DNA of 64,000 nt from Nocardioides acrostichi (GTDB lineage Bacteria; Actinomycetota; Actinomycetes; Propionibacteriales; Nocardioidaceae), in contig NZ_JADIVZ010000003.1 in assembly GCF_015319165.1 (NCBI RefSeq), positions 248,001-312,000 on the forward strand, in the 5' to 3' direction. The position numbers and the translations under genes are program-made. Positions 38,078-46,951 of this stretch are shown here, one piece after another (the stretch's first letter is position 1; every line of letters begins with the position of its first letter). A model generated the notes under the pieces. It saw only the letters and a program-made list of their open reading frames with translations. It ran no database searches and was not told the DNA's origin.

Positions 38078-38746
38078 ATGCGCCCTCGCTCCTTGATCCG
38101 TCCGACCCTCGCGAGCCTCCCGATCCTCGTGCTCGCCGTCCTCCTCGCCGCGGGAGGCGGCGCTGCGGCCGGCTCGCTCATCACGGGCAAGCAGATCAAA
38201 GACGGCAGCCTCACCGGGGTCGACGTGAAGGACCACTCGCTCGGCGTCCGGGATCTCTCGGCGAAGACGAAGTCCAAGCTGACCGGCCCGGCGGGTGCCG
38301 ATGGGGCGGACGGCGTTGACGGGGCCGACGGATCTCAAGGCCCCGCAGGGCCGGCTGGTCCTGCCGGGCCACAGGGGCCGGCCGGACCCTCGGGTGGAGT
38401 CGCCCGTGCCTTCGGGCTGCACATGAGCGGCTCCTCGGATGTCTTCTCCCAATCCGGAGGCATCACGTCGCGCAGCCCCTCGGACGGCGTCTGGTGTCTC
38501 ACCATCCCGGGAGTCTCGCCGAACTACTCCGCGCTCGTGGCCACCTTGAACAACCGCTACAACTTCGGGGCAGGTGATGCGGTCACGAGCATCGAGACCT
38601 CGATCGGTGCTGGGGACGGCGGCACCTACTCATGTGCGCAGGACGAGTGGGCTGTGTACATCTCGCGGTACGCGATCTCGAGCGCCACACGCCAAGGCAT
38701 CGACGCCGCCTTCACCTTCGTCGTAGCCGGTCCGCCTGCGGCCTGA
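38078..38746 (+). CDS. Secreted collagen-like protein
   Basis: 222 residues. An N-terminal signal sequence (LASLPILVLAVLLAAGGGAAA) is followed by a conserved actinobacterial motif ITGKQIKDGSLTG and then about 12 Gly-X-Y triplets (about residues 69-104, rich in GPA and GAD). A C-terminal globular domain has two Cys (SDGVWCLTIPG and GTYSCAQDEW). The short triple-helical segment suggests a trimer on the surface. No sortase motif is visible. It directly precedes array B and the second HNH gene; no promoter is clear. Confidence 0.75.
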   Translation: MRPRSLIRPTLASLPILVLAVLLAAGGGAAAGSLITGKQIKDGSLTGVDVKDHSLGVRDLSAKTKSKLTGPAGADGADGVDGADGSQGPAGPAGPAGPQGPAGPSGGVARAFGLHMSGSSDVFSQSGGITSRSPSDGVWCLTIPGVSPNYSALVATLNNRYNFGAGDAVTSIETSIGAGDGGTYSCAQDEWAVYISRYAISSATRQGIDAAFTFVVAGPPAA

Positions 38747-38777
38747 GCGGTGGTCGGGCAGCGAGTCGGCGCGCAGC

Positions 38778-39203
38778 GCTGACGCACCGCTGGTTGAGCC
38801 GTGAGGAGCGTCAGCGACGAGTCCGTCGTCCGGTGGTTGAGCCGTGGGGCCGTCCACGGCCGAGCGCGTCGTCCGGTGGTTGAGCCGTGAGGCCGTCCAG
38901 GGCCGAGCGCGTCGTCCGGTGGTTGAGCCGTGAGGCCGTCCACGGCCGAGCGCGTCGAAACCCCGCACGACGCTGACGCACCGGTGGTTGAGCCGTGAGG
39001 AGCACCAGCCACGAGCGCGTCGAAACCCCACACCGCGCTGACGCACCGGTGGTTGAGCCGTGAGGAGCGTCAGCGACGAGCCCGTCGTCCGGTGGTTGAG
39101 CCGTGAGGAGCGCCAGCGACGAGCGCGTCGAAACCCCACACAACGCTGACGCACCGGTGGTTGAGCCGTGAGGCCGTCCACGGCCGAGCGCGTCGAAACC
39201 CCG
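38778..39203 (-). repeat. Palindromic repeat array B, about eight units
   Basis: Eight units read on plus as GGTGGTTGAGCCGTGAGG then a core, then CGAGCGCGTCGAAACC or CGTCGTCC. Both cores seen in array A occur: AGGCCGTCCACGGC and AGGAGCGCCAGCGACGAG. Spacers are GCACGACGCTGACGCACC type or absent. The orientation relative to the HNH gene is the same as in array A. Confidence 0.9.
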
Positions 39204-39253
39204 TAACGGGCAAGGCAACATCTTCTCCACAGTTCACCGTCACACCTTCCGTA

Positions 39254-39275
39254 CGAACAGGTGTTCGACTAGAAT
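39254..39275 (+). promoter_or_regulatory. LexA-like SOS box and leaderless promoter of HNH copy 2
   Basis: CGAACAGGTGTTCG (39254-39267) matches the SOS consensus CGAAC-N4-GTTCG. TAGAAT (39270-39275) is the -10 box, 6 nt before the ATG at 39282, so the mRNA probably starts at the ATG. The same layout is present at copy 1. Confidence 0.75.
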
Positions 39276-39281
39276 CGGGTC

Positions 39282-41207
39282 ATGACCACGGCGCCCGCAC
39301 CCCAGCCCGCAGGGCTGCTGGCATGTGCGGTGTCGGCGCAACGCGAAGCCCAAGCCGCCGAGACCCGGCTCTGGGAGGCGGCCGCGGAGTGGTGTGCCGC
39401 GCACGCCGAGGGCCATGTGCCGGACTGTGTCGCGGGCGGCCCGCTCGGCGTGGTGACCGAGGAGTTGCTCGCGGCCTATGAGGTCGAGGGTGGTGATCGG
39501 CTCATCGGGGCCGGTGGCCCGGGCACGCCGCTGGTGGCGGAGTTCGCGATCATCGAGCTCGCCACCGCCCTGGGGCGCTCCGATGCTTCTGGTCGGGCGT
39601 TCGTGGGTGCGGTGATGGAGACCCGGTTCCGCCTCCCACTGCTGTGGGAGGCCATGACATCGGGGCGCGTGCCGCCGTGGCGGGTACGCCGCATCGCCGA
39701 GGAGACCATGCGCCTCGGGTCTGAGGCTGCTGGGTTCGTGGACCGGATGATCACCCCGGTCGCGCACAAGACCGGCCTGCGGGCCCTGGACGGTCTCGTC
39801 GCGGACGCGGTCGCCCGCTATGAACCCGAAACGCACGAGGCCGACCTCGCCGACGCCCACGCGGCCAAGCACGTGACGATCGAGCTCGACCAGTCCGGGC
39901 GATCGACTATCCAGGGTGCGGTGTGTGCGTTTGACGGTCTCGTGCGGCTCGACGGGCTCTTGGACCGGGCTGATGCCGAGGACCTCGACCACGCCCTACG
40001 CCACCTCGCCGCGGAGCAGTCCGCGCTCGGCTCACCGCTGGACCTCGGCGAACGACGTGCCGCCGCCCTGGGCCAGCTCGCGCGGAACCAGACCATGCTC
40101 GACCTCGGTGGCGGGGTGAGCGGTGGTGTGGTTTCGACGCGCTCGGCCGTGGACGGCCTCACGGCTCAACCACCAGGCTCGGTGGTGGTTTCGACGCGCT
40201 CGGCCGTGGACGGCCTCACGGCTCAACCACCAGGCTCGGCGGTGGTTTCGACGCGCTCGGCCGTGGACGGCCTCACGGCTCAACCACCAGCCTCGGTGGT
40301 GGTTTCGACGCGCTCGGCCGTGGACGGCCTCACGGCTCAACCACCAGGCTCACCGGTGGTTTCGACGCGCTCGGCCGTGGACGGCCTCACGGCTCAACCA
40401 CCGGCCCTGCTGGTGGTTGAGCCGCCGGATGCCGAAGGCGAAGGCGTGTCGAAACCACCAGGCTCACCGGTGGTGGACGGCCTCACGGCTCAACCACCAG
40501 GCTCACCGGTGGTGGACGGACTCACGGCTCAACCACCAGCCCCGCTGGTGGTTGAGCCGCCGGATGCCGAAGGCGAAGGCGTGTCGAAACCACCCCAACC
40601 CACCACGGTCCCCGCAAGCGTGCCCGCCCGCCAGCTCGTGCTCCACGTGCGCCTCTCCAGCGAGGCCATCACTGGCACCGGCACGCCGAGCATCGACCCC
40701 GTGACCGGTGCCCTGGGCCTCCACCTCGCCCGTGTCTGTACCGCCACCGGTGCACACCGGGCGACGGTGACCGCGGAGCAGGTCGCCACCTGGGCCGGCA
40801 ACCCCGACACCCAGGTCATCGTCAAGCCGGTCGTCGATCTGGCCGACACGGTCGCGGTGGATGCCTACGAGATCCCCGACCGCATCGCCTACCGAGTCAC
40901 CGAGCAGCGGCAGACCTGCGCCTTCCCCTTCTGTACCAGGTCGGCGATGCGCGCCGACCTCGATCACATCGACGAATACGTCCCCATGACCGAAGGCGGC
41001 CCACCCGGCCAGACCGGCACCGACACGCTGGCGCCGCTGTGCCGCACCCACCACCGCGCCAAGACCCACCCCAGCCCCAGCCACCAGGCAGGCCGATCCG
41101 AGAGACGCTGGAGATACCGCCGCATCCGCCCCGGGCTCTACGTCTGGACCAGCCCCCACGGCCGGCACTTCCTCGTCGACCCCGACGGCACCGAACACCT
41201 CACCTGA
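39282..41207 (+). CDS. DUF222 (13E12 family) / HNH endonuclease protein, copy 2
   Basis: 641 residues. Same plan as copy 1: DUF222 at about 20-280, repeat-derived linker at about 283-437, then HNH domain with CAFPFC, DLDHIDEYVP and LCRTHHRAKTH. Nine translated repeat units (five full units giving VVSTRSAVDGLTAQPP, two short units, and two opposite-orientation units giving VVEPPDAEGEGVSKPP) make it 59 residues longer than copy 1. Long stretches of the two DUF222 regions are identical (for example residues around AEWCAAHAEGHVPDCV), which suggests gene conversion or recent duplication. Probably SOS-regulated. Confidence 0.85.
   Translation: MTTAPAPQPAGLLACAVSAQREAQAAETRLWEAAAEWCAAHAEGHVPDCVAGGPLGVVTEELLAAYEVEGGDRLIGAGGPGTPLVAEFAIIELATALGRSDASGRAFVGAVMETRFRLPLLWEAMTSGRVPPWRVRRIAEETMRLGSEAAGFVDRMITPVAHKTGLRALDGLVADAVARYEPETHEADLADAHAAKHVTIELDQSGRSTIQGAVCAFDGLVRLDGLLDRADAEDLDHALRHLAAEQSALGSPLDLGERRAAALGQLARNQTMLDLGGGVSGGVVSTRSAVDGLTAQPPGSVVVSTRSAVDGLTAQPPGSAVVSTRSAVDGLTAQPPASVVVSTRSAVDGLTAQPPGSPVVSTRSAVDGLTAQPPALLVVEPPDAEGEGVSKPPGSPVVDGLTAQPPGSPVVDGLTAQPPAPLVVEPPDAEGEGVSKPPQPTTVPASVPARQLVLHVRLSSEAITGTGTPSIDPVTGALGLHLARVCTATGAHRATVTAEQVATWAGNPDTQVIVKPVVDLADTVAVDAYEIPDRIAYRVTEQRQTCAFPFCTRSAMRADLDHIDEYVPMTEGGPPGQTGTDTLAPLCRTHHRAKTHPSPSHQAGRSERRWRYRRIRPGLYVWTSPHGRHFLVDPDGTEHLT
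40126..40595 (+). repeat. Nine palindromic repeat units inside the HNH copy 2 gene
   Basis: Five 48-bp units in tandem, then one opposite-orientation unit with a different core, two short units and a second opposite-orientation unit. Spacers are 9 nt. The reading frame is kept throughout. Confidence 0.88.
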
Positions 41208-41218
41208 TCGACCGGCGG

Positions 41219-41224
41219 TACGGT
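41219..41224 (+). promoter_or_regulatory. -10 box TACGGT before the DUF402 gene
   Basis: TACGGT followed by 6 nt and ATG 41231, without a ribosome binding site. Confidence 0.45.
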
Positions 41225-41230
41225 GCCGGC

Positions 41231-41875
41231 ATGCCGAGCCGCCGCCTGCGTCCGTCGGGTACACGGCCGTTCTGGTCTCCGGGAGCGCGGATCACGTGGC
41301 ACGAGGGTGCCGGCCCGCTGGGTACGGGGCCGTTGGCCATCGACCCGGACCAGCCTCACTTCGCCTCGCCGGTGACGGTCGTGAGCGATGACCCCGATTC
41401 TCTGGTGGTGTGGCTACCCGTCGGGACGCCGGTGTTGCGCGCCGAGCGCGCAGACGGCCGATCGAAACGGGACGACCCGACGACGCTGTTCACCGCAGAG
41501 ATGGTGCAGGGCTACGGAGTGCACGAGCAGTACGACCAGCTCAGGATCGCCCCGACCGGCCAGCCCTGGTCGGTCTGGATCCTCCGTGAGCCGGGGGCCC
41601 CGGGCCACGCGTGCTGGTACGTGAACCTCGAAGCGCCGCATCGGCGTGATGCACGCGGGGTCTTCACCAGCGACCACGTGCTCGACCTCGTCGTCGGGCC
41701 CGACTGCAGTGGGGCTCCTAAGGACGAGGACGAGCTGGGGCTCGCCGTCGCGCAAGGCGTCTTCTCGGCCCAGCAGGCGCGCCGCATCGTGAGGGACTGT
41801 GCGCGAGTGGAGCGCCTGGTCGAGCAGTGGGCCTCGCCCTTCTGCGACGGGTGGGAACGCTGGCGAACCGGCTGA
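41231..41875 (+). CDS. DUF402 domain protein
   Basis: 214 residues. The DUF402 core is visible in the second half: WYVNLEAPHRR, TSDHVLDLVVGPDC and KDEDELGLAVAQG, which carry the acidic and Asp-Glu residues typical of the fold. Some DUF402 proteins hydrolyse nucleoside di/triphosphates. The N-terminal half is not recognised. An ordinary chromosomal gene just 3' of HNH copy 2; it may mark the element's right edge. Confidence 0.75.
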   Translation: MPSRRLRPSGTRPFWSPGARITWHEGAGPLGTGPLAIDPDQPHFASPVTVVSDDPDSLVVWLPVGTPVLRAERADGRSKRDDPTTLFTAEMVQGYGVHEQYDQLRIAPTGQPWSVWILREPGAPGHACWYVNLEAPHRRDARGVFTSDHVLDLVVGPDCSGAPKDEDELGLAVAQGVFSAQQARRIVRDCARVERLVEQWASPFCDGWERWRTG

Positions 41876-41917
41876 CGGCCACCGTTACGTTTGTCCACGT
41901 CAACCGTTGAACGTGCC

Positions 41918-44900
41918 GTGAGGATCTCCCGCCCCGTCCTGCTCGCCTCGGTTGCCGGTTCCCTCGCGGTGTCCTGCGTGGCCGCCGGAGCCACCGCCCA
42001 GGCCGCGCCGTTCGGCGCGGCGTCCACGGTGGTCGCCCACCACGACGGGCGCGCATCGCAGCCTGCGCCCGACGAGTACGGCAGCGTGCTCGACATCTTG
42101 CCGCCTGGGGCCGATGGCAACGTCGACGCCGTCCAGTTGGCCGCGCTCGGGCCGGGGCGGGCCGCCGGCGATCCGACGAGCCTGCTGTCCGAGCTGGCCG
42201 CCCCCCAGGGCTTCTTCACCACCGCCACGCCGACCAGCCCACCGCACTTCGCCGACCAGCTCGAGCAGTACGACGCCCTCAACACGGTGCGCCCGGACTC
42301 GCTCACCGACGCGCAGCTGCCGACGTACTTCAAGGACGCCGGGCTCGGCGTGCCGGCCGACGAGGTCGAGCACGTGGAGCACCCCAAGGACGGCGTCACC
42401 ATCACCTGGGACACCGACGGCGTCCCGCACGTGCAGGGGCGCACGACCAAAGACGTCGCCTACGGTGCCGGCGTCGCGAACGCCGAGACCAGGATGTTCC
42501 TCACCGACGTCCTGCGGCACACCGGCGAGGCCCGGATGGCCGAGTTCGTCGGGCCCACCGACGCCGACATCGCGCAGGACGCCGCGCAGCTGCGGGTCGC
42601 GGCCTACACCAAGGCGCAGTTGAATCGGCAGATCACGCGGCTGGTGCACCGCTCACCGCAGGCGGCCCGGCTGGTGCGCTCCCTCGACGGCTACATCGCG
42701 GGAATGAACGCGACCCAGGAGAGGCTGTGCCCGGCCACGACACCGAGTGTCCCGCTGCCCGGCAGCCTGGGGCTCGGCTTCGGGGCGGACTGTCCGGTCG
42801 AGTACGCAGCCCTCCAGCGTCCGCCGCAGCCCTACACCCGTGCCGACATCGTGTCGATCGCCAGCCTCGTGGGCGGGATCTTCGGCACCGGCGGGGGCGG
42901 GCAGTACACCAACGCGATCTGGCTCCAGCAGCTCCAGGAGCGCTTCGGTGCCCGGGTGGGCAAGCGGATGTACGAGGACCTGCGCGAGAAGCAGGATCCC
43001 GAGGCGCCGGTCACGACCACCCTGCGGTTCCCCTACGGCGGTGGGCCACACGTGCACCCCGACCGCCCCGGCGTCGCGATGCCCGACCTGCACCCGAAGG
43101 CTCAGGCGCTCGCCACCGGAGCCCTGGTGAACGCCGACGGCTCGCTCTCGGCCCCGCCGGCCGGCGCGGCCGGCAACCAGGGCAACGCCAGCACCACCGA
43201 CCCGAAGGATCCGCCCTCCCGCACCGCCGACCAGGCCGCGGCCCGAGGCGCCGGCATGCTGCGCGCCTACGGCGTGAACCCGATCGCCGAGGCACACCAG
43301 ATCCACGGCTCGCTGGAGCGTGCGATGGAAGGCGAGCTGGTCGGCATGAGCAACGCGCTGCTCGTCGACCGCCAGCACTCAGCGGGCCACCACCCGACCG
43401 CCGTCTTCGGTCCGCAGACCGGCTACTACGCACCACAGTTGCTCATGGAGGAGGAGTTGTCCGGGCCGCACACGCAGGCTCGTGGGGTGTCGTTCGCCGG
43501 CACCAACTTCGTGATCGAGCTCGGCCGCGGTGTCGACTACGCGTGGTCGGCGACCTCGCCGTACACCGACATCACCGACACCGTCGTGCAGCGCCTCTGC
43601 AACGCCGACGGCTCCGAGCCCAGCGTCACCTCCACCGCCTACGTGGACCGACGGGGGCGGTGTCGGCCCATGCACAGCTACGAGCACACCGAGACCGGAC
43701 TGCCGACGCTGGCCGCCCAAGGCTCCCCGCAGCAGATCTCGTTCCTGGTGCTGCGCACCGACGAGGGCCTCGTGCGGCTGCGCACCACCGTCCGGGGCAA
43801 GCCGGTCGCGATCGTGCTCAAGCGGTCGACGTACATGCACGAGGTCGACTCCGTGCTCGGGTTCGTCGGACTCGACGACCCCGGCAAGGTGCACGATGCC
43901 CGAGGCTTCATGCGTCAGGCGTCGAAGATCCAGTACACCTTCAACTGGTACTACCTCGACGACCGCGACATCGCCTATTACTCCTCGGCCCGGCTGCCGC
44001 GTCGCGCTCCCGGCACCGACCTGGACCTGCCCCGTTGGGGTTCGGCCCGCTTCGACTGGCGCGGCTACGTCGGCTTCGCCGGCCACCCGCACGAGATCGA
44101 CCCGCCCAAGGGCTACATCGTCAACTGGAACAACAAGCTCGCGCGCGGCTTCGCGTCGTCGTCGCAGGTCTACGGCGACGGCTCGGTCTATCGCAGCCGC
44201 ACGCTCGAGGACCGCCTGCGAGATCTCGTACGGCGTGGCGGCGTGCACCGCTCCGACCTGGTCGGCGCCATGATGGACGCCGCCACCGTCGACGTCCGCG
44301 GCGCCTACGTGCTGCCCGACGTGCTCGAGGTGATCGGCAAGCCGCAGGATCCTCAGGACGCCGCCGCGGTGCGTGCGCTGCGCTCGTGGGTGCGCTCCGG
44401 TGCCCACCGGGTAGACCGCGACCGTCGGGACGGTTACGCGCACCAGTCCGCGATCGACGTGTTCGACACGTGGTGGGATCCGGACGACATGGGGGCGGGC
44501 TGCTCGCCCGACTGCGGGTTCACGTTGCCCGAGGACGCCCTCCGGCACGGCCTGGGCGACTACGTCGACACGCTCCCGGAGCCCATCGACGACCACCCTC
44601 GCGAGGGCATCGGCTCGGCCTTCAACGGAATCAGCTGGTACGGCTACCTCGACAAGGATCTGCGCACGACGCTGGGCCGACGCGTCCGGGGCGGGTACTC
44701 ACGCTCCTACTGCGGCCCCCTCCCGGTCTGCCGCCGCGAGCTGCGCGCCTCCTTCCACGCCGCCGTCGCGCAGGCGCTCGCCGACCAGGACGCGACCTCG
44801 GTCGACCAGCTCACCTACGACAAGTCGCGCGACGACATCGTCTCGGTCGCCGGCGGGGTCGTCGGAGTGCGGCCGATCGACTGGCAGAACCGGCCCACCT

Positions 44901-44935
44901 TCCAGCAGGTGGTGAGGTTCACCGGTCACCGGTGA
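41918..44935 (+). CDS. Secreted penicillin-acylase family N-terminal nucleophile hydrolase
   Basis: About 1005 residues. A signal sequence (LLASVAGSLAVSCVAAGATAQA) leads to the alpha-subunit region VTITWDTDGVPHVQG and YGAGVANAETRMF. The likely autoprocessing site and catalytic Ser is in GMSNALLVD, where the beta subunit would begin. IELGRGVDYAWSATSPYTDI and SYCGP-like segments follow. It should hydrolyse amide bonds of acylated compounds such as acyl-homoserine lactones or beta-lactams; the substrate is unknown. GTG 41918 exposes the signal peptide; TTG 41891 is an alternative. Confidence 0.85.
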   Translation: MRISRPVLLASVAGSLAVSCVAAGATAQAAPFGAASTVVAHHDGRASQPAPDEYGSVLDILPPGADGNVDAVQLAALGPGRAAGDPTSLLSELAAPQGFFTTATPTSPPHFADQLEQYDALNTVRPDSLTDAQLPTYFKDAGLGVPADEVEHVEHPKDGVTITWDTDGVPHVQGRTTKDVAYGAGVANAETRMFLTDVLRHTGEARMAEFVGPTDADIAQDAAQLRVAAYTKAQLNRQITRLVHRSPQAARLVRSLDGYIAGMNATQERLCPATTPSVPLPGSLGLGFGADCPVEYAALQRPPQPYTRADIVSIASLVGGIFGTGGGGQYTNAIWLQQLQERFGARVGKRMYEDLREKQDPEAPVTTTLRFPYGGGPHVHPDRPGVAMPDLHPKAQALATGALVNADGSLSAPPAGAAGNQGNASTTDPKDPPSRTADQAAARGAGMLRAYGVNPIAEAHQIHGSLERAMEGELVGMSNALLVDRQHSAGHHPTAVFGPQTGYYAPQLLMEEELSGPHTQARGVSFAGTNFVIELGRGVDYAWSATSPYTDITDTVVQRLCNADGSEPSVTSTAYVDRRGRCRPMHSYEHTETGLPTLAAQGSPQQISFLVLRTDEGLVRLRTTVRGKPVAIVLKRSTYMHEVDSVLGFVGLDDPGKVHDARGFMRQASKIQYTFNWYYLDDRDIAYYSSARLPRRAPGTDLDLPRWGSARFDWRGYVGFAGHPHEIDPPKGYIVNWNNKLARGFASSSQVYGDGSVYRSRTLEDRLRDLVRRGGVHRSDLVGAMMDAATVDVRGAYVLPDVLEVIGKPQDPQDAAAVRALRSWVRSGAHRVDRDRRDGYAHQSAIDVFDTWWDPDDMGAGCSPDCGFTLPEDALRHGLGDYVDTLPEPIDDHPREGIGSAFNGISWYGYLDKDLRTTLGRRVRGGYSRSYCGPLPVCRRELRASFHAAVAQALADQDATSVDQLTYDKSRDDIVSVAGGVVGVRPIDWQNRPTFQQVVRFTGHR

Positions 44936-44956
44936 GACCCGAGCCCGTGGAGCCTC

Positions 44957-44962
44957 TAGGGT
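44957..44962 (+). promoter_or_regulatory. -10 box TAGGGT before DUF808
   Basis: TAGGGT followed by 6 nt and ATG 44969. Confidence 0.5.
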
Positions 44963-44968
44963 TTCGCC

Positions 44969-45919
44969 ATGGCCGGTGGACTCTTCGCCCTGCTCGACGA
45001 CGTGGCGGCACTCGCGCGCCTGGCGGCGGCGTCCGTCGACGACGTCGGGGCGGCGGCGGGTCGCGCCAGCGCCAAGGCGGCCGGTGTGGTGGTCGACGAC
45101 ACCGCCGTGACGCCGCAGTACGTGCAGGGCGTGGCCGCGGAGCGCGAGCTGCCGATCATCAAGAAGATCGCGATCGGCTCGATCCGCAACAAACTGCTCA
45201 TCATCCTGCCCGTGGCGATGGTCGCCAGCCAGTTCGTGCCCTGGATCCTCACGCCGATCCTCATGCTCGGCGGCACGTACCTGAGCTTCGAGGGTGCCGA
45301 GAAGCTGTGGGAGAAGTTCGGCCCCGGCCATCACGGCCCCGACGAGCGCGCCGACGAGTCGGACGCCGGGGGAGACCCCGCCGAGACGGAGAAGAGGCTC
45401 GTGGGGAGCGCTGTGCGCACCGACCTCATCCTCTCTGCCGAGATCATGGTCATCTCGCTCAACGAGGTGACCGACGAGCCGTTCCTCGCCCGAGCCGCGA
45501 TCCTCGTCGTGGTGGCGCTCCTCATCACCGTGCTGGTCTACGGCGTGGTGGCCCTGATCGTGAAGATGGACGACGCCGGCCTGCACCTCGCGCAGCGCGA
45601 CAGCCCGGCGGTGCAGCGGCTGGGTCGTGGCATGGTGCACGCGATGCCCGGCCTGCTCGCGACCATCGCGGCGGTCGGCACCGTGGCGATGCTGTGGGTC
45701 GGCGGGCACATCCTGCTGGTGGGCGCCGACGACCTCGGCTGGCACCACCCCTACGAGTTCGTGCACCATGTCGAGCACGCCGTGCACGAGGCCGCCGGCG
45801 CCCTGGGCGGGGTGCTCGGGTGGCTCACCAACACCGCGTTCTCGGCCGTCGCCGGGCTGATCGTGGGTGCCGTCGTCGTCGCGGTCATGCACGTGGTGCC
45901 GCGTCGCGGGGCCCACTGA
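44969..45919 (+). CDS. DUF808 (YedI-like) inner-membrane protein
   Basis: 316 residues with about four to five membrane helices. AGGLFALLDDVAALARLAA, VTPQYVQGVAAERELPIIKKIAIGS and LSFEGAEKLWEKF are signature segments of the DUF808/YedI family. An acidic cytoplasmic loop (ERADESDAGGDPAETE) follows. The function is unknown in any organism I can recall. The start is fixed by the -10 box spacing. The LysR gene follows after 21 nt. Confidence 0.85.
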   Translation: MAGGLFALLDDVAALARLAAASVDDVGAAAGRASAKAAGVVVDDTAVTPQYVQGVAAERELPIIKKIAIGSIRNKLLIILPVAMVASQFVPWILTPILMLGGTYLSFEGAEKLWEKFGPGHHGPDERADESDAGGDPAETEKRLVGSAVRTDLILSAEIMVISLNEVTDEPFLARAAILVVVALLITVLVYGVVALIVKMDDAGLHLAQRDSPAVQRLGRGMVHAMPGLLATIAAVGTVAMLWVGGHILLVGADDLGWHHPYEFVHHVEHAVHEAAGALGGVLGWLTNTAFSAVAGLIVGAVVVAVMHVVPRRGAH

Positions 45920-45940
45920 CCACCCCTGGACGCTGACGAC

Positions 45941-46861
45941 GTGCTGCCCGACCTCGACCTGCTGCGCCTGCTGGTGCGGGTCGACCGCCTCGGCAGCATC
46001 GGTGCCGCCGCCCGCGCGAGCGGCGTGAGCCAGCAGGCTGCCTCGGAGCGCCTGCGTCGCCTGGAGGAACAGACGGGGCTCGTGCTCCTGGTGCGGCGAC
46101 CGTCCGGTACCCAGACGACCGACGCCGGCCGTCTCCTCGTCGACTGGAGCACCGACCTGGTGGAGCGGGCCGCCCACGTCGAGACCGCCCTGGCGGCCCT
46201 GCGCGAGCGGGCCCAGGGTCATCTGCGGGTGCACGCCAGCATGACCGTGGCCGAGAGCCTGTTGCCGCCCGTGCTGGTGAGGCTGCGCGAGGAGCGGGAC
46301 GTGCGGGTGCGGCTGCACGCCACCAACACCGCTGCGGTGCTCGAGGCGGTGCGCGCCGGTGCGACCGACCTCGGGTTCGTCGAGGGGCCCAGCGACCTCA
46401 CCGGGCTGGGCAGCCGGGTCGTGGGGGGAGACGAGCTCGTCGTCGTCGCGCATCCCCACGATGCTTGGGCACGCCGCGCCCGGCCGCTCGCCGCAGACGA
46501 GCTGGCCGCGCGCCCCCTGACCTCGCGGGAGTCCGGGTCGGGCACGCGCGCCACCTGGGAGGCGGCCCTCGCGGCGGCCGGTCAGCCGGGCTGCGAGCCT
46601 TCGGTGGAGCTGCACACCACGACCTCGCTGCTGGCGCACGTCGCGTCGGGCGGAGCCCCGGGCGTCGTGAGCCGTCGCTCGGCGGAGCGTGACGTCGAGT
46701 CCGGCCTCGTGGTCGTCGTGCCGGTGAGCGGGATCGACCTGGGGCGTCCCTTCGTGGCCGTGTGGGGCGGACGTGACGGCGACCGGCGTCCGGAGGTCGA
46801 GACGCTGCTCGCGGTACTCGGCGAGCAGGCCCGCCGGAGCACGCGCTCCGCCGGGATCTGA
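45941..46861 (+). CDS. LysR family transcriptional regulator
   Basis: 306 residues. The N-terminal helix-turn-helix is SIGAAARASGVSQQAASERLRRLEEQTG. The effector domain contains LRVHASMTVAESLLPP and TAAVLEAVRAGATDLGFVEG. The probable target is the TDT transporter gene directly downstream, because a 7-bp inverted repeat with a LysR-like spacing lies between them. It may also be a divergent or autoregulatory arrangement. Effector unknown. Confidence 0.85.
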   Translation: MLPDLDLLRLLVRVDRLGSIGAAARASGVSQQAASERLRRLEEQTGLVLLVRRPSGTQTTDAGRLLVDWSTDLVERAAHVETALAALRERAQGHLRVHASMTVAESLLPPVLVRLREERDVRVRLHATNTAAVLEAVRAGATDLGFVEGPSDLTGLGSRVVGGDELVVVAHPHDAWARRARPLAADELAARPLTSRESGSGTRATWEAALAAAGQPGCEPSVELHTTTSLLAHVASGGAPGVVSRRSAERDVESGLVVVVPVSGIDLGRPFVAVWGGRDGDRRPEVETLLAVLGEQARRSTRSAGI

Positions 46862-46888
46862 GTGCCTCAGGTCCGGCCCACAGGTTCA

Positions 46889-46906
46889 CCTTGTGGCCTC
46901 ACAAGG
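46889..46906 (+). promoter_or_regulatory. Possible LysR operator
   Basis: CCTTGTG (46889-46895) and CACAAGG (46900-46906) form an inverted repeat with a 4-nt gap, containing TTGTG-N4-CACAA. It lies between the LysR gene and the transporter start. Site assignment is inference. Confidence 0.4.
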
Positions 46907-46951
46907 CGCCGGTCCCTACTGCTCCGAGGGGTTCTCGACGAGCGTGGCGGG

